This document shows positions 1 through 5,971 of a stretch of DNA of 6,323 bases, in pieces. Source of the stretch: JAJKIP01 sp040509055 (GTDB lineage Bacteria; Bacteroidota; Bacteroidia; Chitinophagales; Chitinophagaceae); the NCBI GenBank assembly GCA_040509055.1, contig JBEVLT010000303.1:1-6323 (forward strand), read 5' to 3'. The position numbers were made by a program, and so were the translations under genes. The number at the start of each line of letters is the position of its first letter. The first letter of the stretch is position 1. The notes beneath the pieces were generated by a model. That model worked only from the letters and a program-made list of their open reading frames with translations. It had not been told where the DNA came from and ran no database searches.

Positions 1-1
1 G

Positions 2-82
2 GACACGGAAAAAGCCTTTGAATATGCTGTAACCCATAAACCCTTGCGCGTAGGCGTGCGGATCGCCCGGCAGGGCACTTAA
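2..82 (+). CDS. C-terminal end of a probable zinc-dependent (MDR) alcohol dehydrogenase, partial
   Basis: An open frame enters from the left edge and ends in TAA at 80-82, only 9 bases before the next start codon. The visible 26 residues end with EKAFEYAVTHKPLRVGVRI followed by a short tail. The pattern of an alanine-phenylalanine helix, then a short turn, then a final basic-hydrophobic strand (LRVGVRI) is what medium-chain dehydrogenase/reductase proteins show at their C-terminus. Phosphonate-catabolism clusters are known to carry alcohol dehydrogenases of this class, so the context with the PhnX-like gene downstream fits. The fragment lacks every catalytic motif, so the family call is an inference from a short stretch and could be wrong. 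What is seen directly is only that a + strand gene ends here and is tightly coupled to the transporter gene. Confidence 0.5.
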   Translation, partial: DTEKAFEYAVTHKPLRVGVRIARQGT

Positions 83-91
83 TTATTTTGT

Positions 92-1348
92 ATGAATACA
101 GGAAATTTCAGAAAGCAGCAATGGAAAATGCTGCTGCTGACCATGTTTTGTTACATGTTCTTTTATACCGGTCGGCATAATTTCGGATGGGCGGCAAAGG
201 GCCTGGCAGCTGAGTTGGACATTTCTTATTCACTGATTGGCTGGATCAGCTTTGCCATGCTGACCGGCTATGCGATTGGACAATTGGTGCATGGCAACCT
301 GGCCGACCGGGTCAGTCCACGTCACCTGATCCTGGCGGGTGGGCTTTTATCGGCAATAACCAATGTGTGCATCAGTTTCAGCTCCTCTTTCACTGTTATT
401 CTGGTACTGTGGACATTCAATGGGTATTTTCAGTCGATGGCCTGGGCATCGGGCAGCCGTATTATCGCCAACTGGTGGCGGGATGGTAAGCGGGGTTTGG
501 CTTTTGGGCTCTATACCATGGCTGCCGGCACTTCTTCTATTCTCACGTATCTGTTTTCTATTTTGCTGGTGAACGAAGGCTGGCGAAACATATTCAGGAT
601 ACCGGTACTTTTCCTGGCGGTGGCAGCCCTTGTTTTTTTCCTGCTGGTCCGCAACAAACCAGCTGACCTTGGTTTCTCCGGAAAGGAATATCCGGATGCT
701 GCATCCAGGCCTTCCTGGAAGCAGGCTTATCGCAGCGTGTTCACCAACAAGCGTTTCCTGGTTGTTTGTCTTTCGCTGGGCTTCCAAAGCATGGCCAGGT
801 ATGGTCTGATCTTCTGGATCCCGCTCTATTTTCAAAGCCAGGTACCTGATGGCGCTTCATCTACACTCTGGATATCCCTGTTGTTGCCGGTTGGTATGGC
901 AACAGGAGCGCTCTCTTTTGGTTTTATATCAGACAGGCTGTTCCGGGCCGACCGGGTTAAATCCATCATGCTGGGTATGAGCTTGTGCGCCGTCGTTTCG
1001 CTGACGATCTATTTATTCCCCGCACACCAGGCGATCGCCATTGGCATCCTTGTGTTCCTGGCTGGTTTTTTCGCCTACGGTCCGCAGGCCAATTTCTGGC
1101 CCCTGTCACCAGAGTTGCTGGGACATGAGTATGTAGGAACAGGCATCGGCGTAATGAATATGTGCGCCTACCTGTTTGCTGCATTGGGTGAACCTGCCAT
1201 GGGCTGGCTGATAGATGTTACCGGCGACAAGAAAGTGATCTTTATCACGGTAGCCGTTATTGCACTGCTCAGCGCCTTTACTATTTTTTGCACAGGTTTG
1301 TTTAAAAGCAATAAGCAAAGCGAATCTTTACTTCTTTCCGTTAATTAA
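92..1348 (+). CDS. MFS transporter of the organophosphate:phosphate antiporter (OPA/GlpT-like) family
   Basis: This 418-residue inner-membrane protein has about twelve hydrophobic segments in two halves, separated by a polar loop near residues 188-218, which is normal length for the family. From memory of E. coli GlpT, several signatures line up: FYTGRHNF (R28 over GlpT Arg45), the block NGYFQSMAWASGSR at 110-123, NWW at 127-129, and ARYGLIFWIPLYF at 235-247 (R236 over GlpT Arg269). FAYGP at 327-331 matches GlpT IYGP. The two arginines form the phosphate-binding site in GlpT, so an anionic phosphate or phosphonate ester is the likely cargo. The GlpT His165 position seems to be alanine here (near A145), which suggests a substrate other than glycerol-3-phosphate. 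The ATG at 92 lies 9 bases after the upstream stop, and the PhnX-like gene starts 12 bases after this stop, so they are probably co-transcribed. The exact substrate is unknown. Confidence 0.88.
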   Translation: MNTGNFRKQQWKMLLLTMFCYMFFYTGRHNFGWAAKGLAAELDISYSLIGWISFAMLTGYAIGQLVHGNLADRVSPRHLILAGGLLSAITNVCISFSSSFTVILVLWTFNGYFQSMAWASGSRIIANWWRDGKRGLAFGLYTMAAGTSSILTYLFSILLVNEGWRNIFRIPVLFLAVAALVFFLLVRNKPADLGFSGKEYPDAASRPSWKQAYRSVFTNKRFLVVCLSLGFQSMARYGLIFWIPLYFQSQVPDGASSTLWISLLLPVGMATGALSFGFISDRLFRADRVKSIMLGMSLCAVVSLTIYLFPAHQAIAIGILVFLAGFFAYGPQANFWPLSPELLGHEYVGTGIGVMNMCAYLFAALGEPAMGWLIDVTGDKKVIFITVAVIALLSAFTIFCTGLFKSNKQSESLLLSVN

Positions 1349-1360
1349 AATGATAGTGCA

Positions 1361-2044
1361 ATGATAAAGATGATCGTCTTTGATATGGCCGGCACCACGG
1401 TTAATGAACACAATATTGTATATAAAACCGTGCAGGAAGCTGTCAACGCGGCCGGCTTTGATTTTTCCCTCGAAACGGTACTGGCTTATGCGGCAGGCAA
1501 AGAAAAATTGCAGGCCATTAAAAGTGTACTGGGGAGCGCCGGTGTAGTGGACGATGACCTGGCAGAACGGATCTTTGCCGATTTTACCGCCAGGCTGGAG
1601 AAAGCCTATAAAACGAAAACCATCACGGAACAACCCAACGCGACAAAATTATTTCATGCGCTAAAGGAAAAAGGAATAGCCGTGGCGCTGAATACAGGCT
1701 ATAACCGGGAAACGGCCGAATTCCTCATCACCCGTATTGGCTGGCAGCAGGGAAAGGATTTCGACAGTCTTGTTACCGCCAGTGATGTGAAGCATGGGCG
1801 TCCGCTGCCCGACATGATCCGGCTGGCTATGCAGCAAATGAATATTGACAGTGCAGCGCATGTAGTGAAAGTGGGGGATTCTATTATTGATGTGGAAGAA
1901 GGGAAAAATGCGGGCTGCGGCATTACCGTAGGTATTACAACAGGTGCCCATACTTTCGAACAGCTGCAATCGGCTTCGCCATCCTGTATCATCAATGACC
2001 TGGAGGAGCTGGCAGCTGTTGTTGAAAAGCTCAATGTTAAGTAA
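1361..2044 (+). CDS. PhnX-like HAD hydrolase (phosphonatase-like)
   Basis: This 227-residue cytoplasmic protein belongs to the haloacid dehalogenase superfamily and resembles phosphonoacetaldehyde hydrolase (PhnX). Motif I is FDMAGTTV with nucleophile D8 and alanine A10 where ordinary HAD phosphatases have a second aspartate; DxAGT is a hallmark of phosphonatases. A cap-domain lysine, K49 in AAGKEKLQ, stands 41 residues after the nucleophile, the same spacing as D12 to K53, the Schiff-base lysine in Bacillus cereus PhnX. Motif II is NTGY (111-114), the usual motif III lysine is replaced by R147 in GRP as in PhnX, and motif IV is GDSIID (172-177). Known family members cleave, or are proposed to cleave, the C-P bond of phosphonoacetaldehyde or a close analogue. 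At 227 residues it is shorter than classical PhnX (about 265-270), matching the separate phosphonatase-like subfamily found in phosphonate clusters. The substrate is therefore inferred. It sits 12 bases after the transporter gene. Confidence 0.88.
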   Translation: MIKMIVFDMAGTTVNEHNIVYKTVQEAVNAAGFDFSLETVLAYAAGKEKLQAIKSVLGSAGVVDDDLAERIFADFTARLEKAYKTKTITEQPNATKLFHALKEKGIAVALNTGYNRETAEFLITRIGWQQGKDFDSLVTASDVKHGRPLPDMIRLAMQQMNIDSAAHVVKVGDSIIDVEEGKNAGCGITVGITTGAHTFEQLQSASPSCIINDLEELAAVVEKLNVK

Positions 2045-2086
2045 GACTCATTCCTTTTAACAATCACCCTTATAAATTTATCGAAT

Positions 2087-3196
2087 ATGTCTGCCAGAAA
2101 TTTTCTCCTGAAAGCGATTGCCTGCTCAGTCACCGGCCTTCTGTTTGCAACATTTTCACATGCGCAAACCACCGCAGAAAACATCATTGTTATTACTACT
2201 GACGGGCTTCGCTGGCAGGAAGTGTTTAAAGGAATGGATTCCGCTATTGCCAATAACAAAAAGTATCACGAAAAGGACAGCGCCTATATTTTCCGGAAAT
2301 ACTGGGGTGCCGGTGAAAAGGAAAGAAGGGAAAAGTTAATGCCTTTCTTCTGGAGCCAGCTCGAAGCAGGCGGGCAATTGTATGGCAACAGGACGCTGGG
2401 CAGTAAAGTGGACAATGCCAATCCCTTCTGGTTCTCTTTCCCGGGCTATAGCGAGATCATGACCGGGTTTGTAGATACGGCTATCAATTCAAACGATCAT
2501 CCTGGCAATCCGCATACGAATGTGCTGGAGTTTTTGAACCAGCAGCCGGGATACAAAGACCGTGTGGCTGCATTCAGCTCCTGGTTTGCATTTGACAGGA
2601 TACTTAATGAAAAAAGAAGCGGCTTCCCGGTGGTACGTGCGTTTGAGCCTACAGGAGGGGATAACCCTACTGACAATGAAAAGCTTTTGAACAGCCTGAA
2701 GAAGGATTCTTACCGTCCGTGGCTGGATGCGGTCTGCCAGGATGTATTTACCCATTATGCGGCATTTGAATGGCTGAAAACAAGAAAACCTAAAGTGCTG
2801 TACATTGCTTATGGAGAAACGGATGACTGGGCGCATGGAGCGCAGTATCGTTCTTATCTCGATGCCGCTCACCAGGTGGATGCATGGATCAAACAATTAT
2901 GGGATTATATCCAAAGCGATCCGCAATACAAGGATAAAACGGCTTTGCTCATCACCACCGATCATGGCCGGGGAGATATCGTGAAAACAAAATGGACGGG
3001 GCATGGTCAAAAAGTAGAGGATGCCAGCCAGATATGGTTTGCTGTCATGGGGCCAGGCATAAAGCCTTTGGGAGAGGTAAAAAATAACGGCCAGGTTTAT
3101 CAAAAGCAGTTCGCTCAAACGATTGCCAGGTTAGTGGGGCAAAATTTTGTGGCCGCCCACCCGGTGGCTGATCCTGTGCTTACCGTATTTCGGTAA
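2087..3196 (+). CDS. Exported alkaline-phosphatase-superfamily hydrolase (phosphodiesterase/phosphonate hydrolase-like)
   Basis: This 369-residue protein starts with a signal peptide (basic residues, hydrophobic core 12-22, likely cleavage after SHA at residue 26), with no lipobox cysteine, so a soluble periplasmic enzyme is expected. The two-zinc site of the alkaline phosphatase/NPP superfamily is complete: D39 in TTDG, a serine S117 in SFPGYSEIMTG at the position of the NPP threonine nucleophile, D246 and H250 in DDWAH, D292 and H293 in TTDHG, and H306 in GHG. The superfamily hydrolyses phosphate mono- or diesters, sulfate esters or, in PhnA, phosphonoacetate; which applies here cannot be told. 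The lysine-rich insert at about 58-85 is unlike small NPP enzymes. It follows the PhnX-like gene after 42 bases and ends the + strand run, so it may share the operon. Start codon ATG at 2087 is the one that gives the signal peptide. Confidence 0.85.
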   Translation: MSARNFLLKAIACSVTGLLFATFSHAQTTAENIIVITTDGLRWQEVFKGMDSAIANNKKYHEKDSAYIFRKYWGAGEKERREKLMPFFWSQLEAGGQLYGNRTLGSKVDNANPFWFSFPGYSEIMTGFVDTAINSNDHPGNPHTNVLEFLNQQPGYKDRVAAFSSWFAFDRILNEKRSGFPVVRAFEPTGGDNPTDNEKLLNSLKKDSYRPWLDAVCQDVFTHYAAFEWLKTRKPKVLYIAYGETDDWAHGAQYRSYLDAAHQVDAWIKQLWDYIQSDPQYKDKTALLITTDHGRGDIVKTKWTGHGQKVEDASQIWFAVMGPGIKPLGEVKNNGQVYQKQFAQTIARLVGQNFVAAHPVADPVLTVFR

Positions 3197-3199
3197 TAA

Positions 3200-3328
3200 C
3201 TAGCTTAAGCTCCTGCTGAGGTGTTCATCACGCCAGATCGAGAACAGTCCATATAAAGGATGGAAGAATAAGCGTTGTTGTTGCAGGAAAATAACAATTT
3301 GATCAGCAATGGACGCTTTCTTATGCAT
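3200..3328 (-). CDS. Small ORF of unknown function, doubtful
   Basis: A 42-codon frame on the minus strand starts at ATG 3328-3326 and ends in TAG at 3202-3200, almost touching the stop codon of the opposite-strand phosphatase gene. The peptide starts MHKKASIADQIVIFLQQQ and ends with a tryptophan- and phenylalanine-bearing stretch (LYGLFSIWRDEHLSR). The amino-acid mix looks protein-like, but I recognise no family, and no ribosome-binding site is evident. It lies downstream of the decayed receptor gene on the same strand, so it may be the leftover end of a former neighbour rather than a live gene. Chance is also a fair explanation at this length. Confidence 0.2.
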   Translation of the reverse strand: MHKKASIADQIVIFLQQQRLFFHPLYGLFSIWRDEHLSRSLS

Positions 3329-3372
3329 ACGCGCCAGGTATCACCTTGCCGGATTTTAGCGGGTATGAGCTT

Positions 3373-3813
3373 TTAATCCTTTACCCTGTTCTGCTCCGAT
3401 TGCGCGCCGGTGGCGTTATGTTTCCGGAGATCCGAGATCGCTTTTCCAAAACGATGGACAGCGACACGGTAACGGTTCTCGTATTATTCGCATTTTTCCA
3501 GCCGGCCAGCGTATTTGCCAGGTTGTTGATGCAGGAGCCCGCCGGTTTTATACCTGGTAAAACCGGACATTCTGGCGACGATATAATAGTTGCCGGGTTT
3601 CAGCCTGTCAAAAACAAAGCTGCCGTCGGCCCCGGTCAGGGTGGTTCTTGCAAGCAGGGAGTCCTTACCGGTGTGCAACCCAACAGACGCTGCTTCCAGT
3701 GGTTTTGATCCATTCGTGATCTTCCCGCTAATGGTTCCTGTTTCAGTTTGCGCATATAAATCGTTCGCGGCCAGGGGTAGAACCATGTAAAGCAACAGGC
3801 TTTTCCCGTTCAT
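3373..3813 (-). pseudogene. Collapsed TonB-dependent outer-membrane receptor (OMP_b-brl_3 type), internally deleted and frameshifted
   Basis: Reading the minus strand from ATG 3813-3811 gives a signal peptide (MNGKSLLLYMVLPLAAN, then DLYAQ), followed by a carboxypeptidase-regulatory-like domain: GTISGKITNGSKPLEAASVG, then GADGSFVFDRLKPGNYYIVA and a GFTRYKTG strand. Such domains begin OMP_b-brl_3 receptors, normally about 800 residues. Here the frame stops at 3484-3486. A shifted frame then reads NNTRTVTVSLS, and after a further shift near 3455/3456 the original frame reads RFGKAISDLRKHNATG and SEQNRVKD before TAA at 3373-3375. That is the typical C-terminal end of the same family (SYRFGK, then a basic helix, then EQxRV). 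So both ends of one receptor gene survive while the plug and nearly the whole barrel are gone. The junction is around 3535-3545. No working receptor can be made. It runs divergent to the sigma factor gene. Confidence 0.75.
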
Positions 3814-3922
3814 AGGTATTTCTTTAGTAGGACGCCGGTTGGGCGTACTTCCGGTATAGCCATTCAATATCTTCATTGCCCGTAAGTGGTTAGACATTAA
3901 AACTACGGTGAAAAGAAAAGGT

Positions 3923-3960
3923 CAGGCTGATCCGGATTTAATCCGGGGTCCCAAAGCCTG
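3923..3960. repeat. Nested inverted repeat upstream of the sigma factor gene
   Basis: Outer arms CAGGCT (3923-3928) and AGCCTG (3955-3960) are perfectly complementary and enclose inner arms CCGGATT (3932-3938) and AATCCGG (3940-3946), also perfect. In RNA the inner part would form a six-pair stem with a three-base loop and the outer part a second six-pair stem, separated by an uneven internal loop. No T-run follows on the + strand, so it is not a standard intrinsic terminator. It may be an operator, a leader structure or a decayed element. Confidence 0.55.
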
Positions 3961-3982
3961 AATCGCCCTTCGACACCCCGGA
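3942..3982. repeat. Second inverted repeat overlapping the first
   Basis: The arms TCCGGGGT (3942-3949) and ACCCCGGA (3975-3982) are an exact eight-base match with a 25-base spacer. The left arm reuses bases 3942-3946, which also pair in the inner stem of the repeat at 3923-3960, so the two stems cannot form at once. Whether either is transcribed is unknown. Confidence 0.5.
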
Positions 3983-4054
3983 CTACCGTTGTATCTGCCT
4001 TGAAGGTATCTCCTGCCCGGCAACAGCTTATCCCCGTAAGTTTCTGAATTTGTA

Positions 4055-4062
4055 TACATTTG
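4055..4062 (+). promoter_or_regulatory. Possible Bacteroidota -7 promoter element (TACATTTG)
   Basis: TACATTTG matches the TAnnTTTG consensus of the primary Bacteroidota sigma factor. No clear TTG-type -33 element is found about 19-23 bases upstream, so support is weak. If it is real, transcription would start near 4068-4070 and the TTG at 4060 could not be the start codon, which favours TTG 4090 for the sigma factor. Confidence 0.3.
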
Positions 4063-4683
4063 TTTTCAACTATTGCAATACAGAATTACTTGCCGCCGGA
4101 TTCTACATATGGTGATGAACGGGTTTTATTCCATCGGTTAGCTCAGGATGATGAGCAGGCTTATACAGAGATTTTTCACCTGTTTACGCCCCGGCTTTTT
4201 CCCTACCTGCTAAAGATTGCCAGGGACGAGCACCTTGCCAGGGAATTGCTGCAGGAGACTTTTGTGAAACTGTGGGAAAAAAGAGCTTCGCTGGAACAGG
4301 TGGAGCAGCCCGTTGCCTGGCTTTTCCGGGTAGCAGCCAATCTGTGCCTCATGCACCTGCGGACACAGGCAAACCGGTACCGGCTTTTGCAACAGAAGGG
4401 AAGTGCACCCGAAGCCGTAAATGAAATAACAGCGCAGCTGGAAGGAAGAGAGGTGGCCCGCGTCATCCAACAGGCTGTCCATGCATTGCCGCCCCAGCGT
4501 CAAAAAATCTACCGGCTCAGCCGGGAAGATGGCCTGGCCCACCAGCAGATTGCAGACCAGCTGCAGATCTCTGTTCAAACGGTAAAAAACCAGCTGGGCA
4601 TCTCCCTGAAATTTATACAGGAATTTCTGCAAAAAGAGCTTGATTTAGTGCTGATTGCGGCTGTTTTGCTGCAGAGCGTATAA
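4060..4683 (+). CDS. RNA polymerase ECF-type sigma factor (FecI-like)
   Basis: The 207-residue frame has the two domains of an extracytoplasmic-function sigma factor. Region 2 spans about residues 22-103, with the core-binding and -10 recognising segment ARELLQETFVKLWEKR (60-75) and AWLFRVAANLCLMHLR (86-101). Region 4 spans about 142-191, with LPPQRQKIYRLSREDG (143-158) and the helix-turn-helix HQQIADQLQISVQTVKNQLG (161-180). Length fits the Bacteroidota FecI-like group. It directs polymerase to the promoters of an uptake operon and is held inactive by the FecR-type protein encoded 82 bases downstream. The start is uncertain: no in-frame ATG precedes region 2. TTG at 4060 gives 207 residues; TTG at 4090 gives 197 residues beginning at PPDSTYGDER and agrees better with the possible -7 element. 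An in-frame stop (TGA) lies at 4045-4047, so the gene cannot extend much further upstream. Confidence 0.9.
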   Translation: MFSTIAIQNYLPPDSTYGDERVLFHRLAQDDEQAYTEIFHLFTPRLFPYLLKIARDEHLARELLQETFVKLWEKRASLEQVEQPVAWLFRVAANLCLMHLRTQANRYRLLQQKGSAPEAVNEITAQLEGREVARVIQQAVHALPPQRQKIYRLSREDGLAHQQIADQLQISVQTVKNQLGISLKFIQEFLQKELDLVLIAAVLLQSV

Positions 4684-4765
4684 AAATATTTTTATACCCG
4701 ACGGTACTTTATCTCTTTTCAATCATCCTTTATTAGCGCCCTGCCCGGGGCATCCTCTTAAATGT

Positions 4766-5971
4766 ATGCAATCAGCAGGTAAAAAAGAACAGTTACAGTA
4801 TTTATTGCTTCGCTTCCTGGAAGACAAAGCCACGGATAGCGAAAGGGCGCAGTTTTTTCATTACCTGTCACAGGAGAATGATGATGAAGGCTGGACAGAG
4901 CTGATGGAAGAACTGCTACTAGTCGGGCCTGAAATGAAAGACTATGACCGGGCCAAATGGCAGCCGGTCATCGATGAAGTGATCAAACGCAATGCAGTGC
5001 CGGCAGCCGCACAAGCGCCGGTACGCCGCATCGGCTTCTTCCGGCGGTATGGATGGTGGGCTGCTGCCGTATTATTATTAGCAGTAGCAGGTTTCTTCCT
5101 GCTCGATCAGCCATCGCGGACAGGTACACCGGGCAAGGCAACCCTCTCACAACTGCCGGGTGGCAATGACATCATGCCGGGCAACAACAAAGCGATACTG
5201 ACCTTATCCAGCGGAAAGGCCATCGTGCTGGACAATGCAGCAAAAGGCAAGCTGGCCGAGGAAGGAAATGCCGAAGCCATCAAGCTGGAAGATGGCAGGG
5301 TGGTGTACAGGGCCGATGACAACAGGGACGGTGAGATCGTATTCAATACGATGAGCACGCCGCGCGGCGGCCAGTACCGGCTTACATTGCCGGATGGCAC
5401 GGAAGTATGGCTGAATGCAGCTTCTTCTATTACCTATCCCACCAGTTTTACGGGAAGCGAACGCAGGGTGACCATTACCGGCGAAGTCTATTTCGAAGTG
5501 GCTAAAAACGCAGCTATGCCGTTTCGGGTGAAGGCGAATGACGTGACCGTAGAAGTACTTGGTACGCATTTTAATATAAATGCCTACAGGGACGAAGCGC
5601 TGCTGAAAACCACCCTGCTCGAGGGATCTGTAAAAATAATAAGCCGTAATGCCAGCGGCCTGCTGTCGCCGGGACAGCAGGCCCATGTGAATGATAAGGG
5701 AAATATACGCTTGGTGCAGGGTGCCAATACCGAAGAGGCAATGGCCTGGAAAAACGGGAAGTTCTATTTTGACGGGGCGGATATCCAAAGCATCATGCGG
5801 CAGGTGGCCCGGTGGTACGATGTGAAGATCAGCTATGAAAAGCAGGTGCCGCATGGGCATTACAAAGGCAAGCCGTCGCGGAACCTGACCCTGCTGCAAA
5901 TGCTGAAAGTGTTTGAATACAGCGGACTGAAATTCCGGCTGGAAGGAAATACAATGATCGTAATGGAATAA
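4766..5971 (+). CDS. FecR-type anti-sigma factor with C-terminal DUF4974-like domain
   Basis: This 401-residue protein is the membrane partner of the preceding sigma factor. An N-terminal cytoplasmic helical part (about 1-90), rich in acidic and leucine residues, would bind the sigma factor. One membrane helix follows at about 95-113 (YGWWAAAVLLLAVAGFFLL). The periplasmic FecR domain, about 197-292, starts at STPRGGQYRLTLPDGTEVWL and contains TITGEVYFEVAK and VEVLGTHFNINAY. A DUF4974-like C-terminus (about 330-400) shows GKFYFDGADIQSIMRQVARW and ends LKFRLEGNTMIV; this domain type is thought to contact the STN domain of the receptor. ATG 4766 was chosen because it starts directly before the helical domain. 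An in-frame TTG at 4655 would add 37 residues of non-family sequence overlapping the sigma gene and is unlikely. The SusC-like receptor gene follows after 142 bases. Confidence 0.92.
   Translation: MQSAGKKEQLQYLLLRFLEDKATDSERAQFFHYLSQENDDEGWTELMEELLLVGPEMKDYDRAKWQPVIDEVIKRNAVPAAAQAPVRRIGFFRRYGWWAAAVLLLAVAGFFLLDQPSRTGTPGKATLSQLPGGNDIMPGNNKAILTLSSGKAIVLDNAAKGKLAEEGNAEAIKLEDGRVVYRADDNRDGEIVFNTMSTPRGGQYRLTLPDGTEVWLNAASSITYPTSFTGSERRVTITGEVYFEVAKNAAMPFRVKANDVTVEVLGTHFNINAYRDEALLKTTLLEGSVKIISRNASGLLSPGQQAHVNDKGNIRLVQGANTEEAMAWKNGKFYFDGADIQSIMRQVARWYDVKISYEKQVPHGHYKGKPSRNLTLLQMLKVFEYSGLKFRLEGNTMIVME

Larger units (their letters stand above)
3814..4059. other. Divergent intergenic region between receptor pseudogene and sigma factor gene
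   Basis: No convincing gene is seen in these 246 bases. The pseudogene runs leftward from 3813 and the sigma factor gene runs rightward from about 4060, so promoters for both would lie here. The stretch holds the nested and alternative inverted repeats described separately at 3923-3982 and ends in a possible Bacteroidota -7 element. A short minus-strand open stretch at about 3838-3890 is not supported as coding. Confidence 0.6.

Noticed and set aside
83..91. TATTTTG near the transporter start as a possible -7 promoter element
   Set aside because: It is one base short of the TAnnTTTG consensus, has no evident -33 partner, and sits in a nine-base gap between two genes that look co-transcribed.
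3202..3211. Perfect palindrome AGCTTAAGCT after the phosphatase stop codon
   Set aside because: Without a loop and without a T-run it cannot act as an intrinsic terminator, and a ten-base palindrome of this kind can occur by chance.
3346..3708. A 120-codon + strand open frame
   Set aside because: It lies antisense to the receptor relic, whose minus-strand reading shows a recognisable signal peptide, regulatory-like domain and C-terminal motif. The + strand product shows no family features.
3838..3890. Minus-strand stretch reading GNEDIEWLYRKYAQPASY before a stop, just upstream of the receptor relic
   Set aside because: It looks like a protein C-terminus, but only about 20 codons are open and a stop precedes it, so it cannot be told from chance. 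It might be a trace of a former upstream gene.
4742..4752. TGCCC/GGGCA inverted repeat between the sigma and anti-sigma genes
   Set aside because: The one-base centre leaves only about three usable pairs in a hairpin; too weak to call a terminator or attenuator.
4655..4765. Longer start (TTG 4655) for the FecR-type protein
   Set aside because: It would overlap the end of the sigma gene and add 37 residues rich in cysteine and proline unlike the family's N-terminus; ATG 4766 starts exactly at the expected helical domain.
5204..5899. Long minus-strand open frame inside the FecR-type gene
   Set aside because: It is a shadow of a well-supported + strand gene with clear FecR motifs; the antisense product resembles no family.
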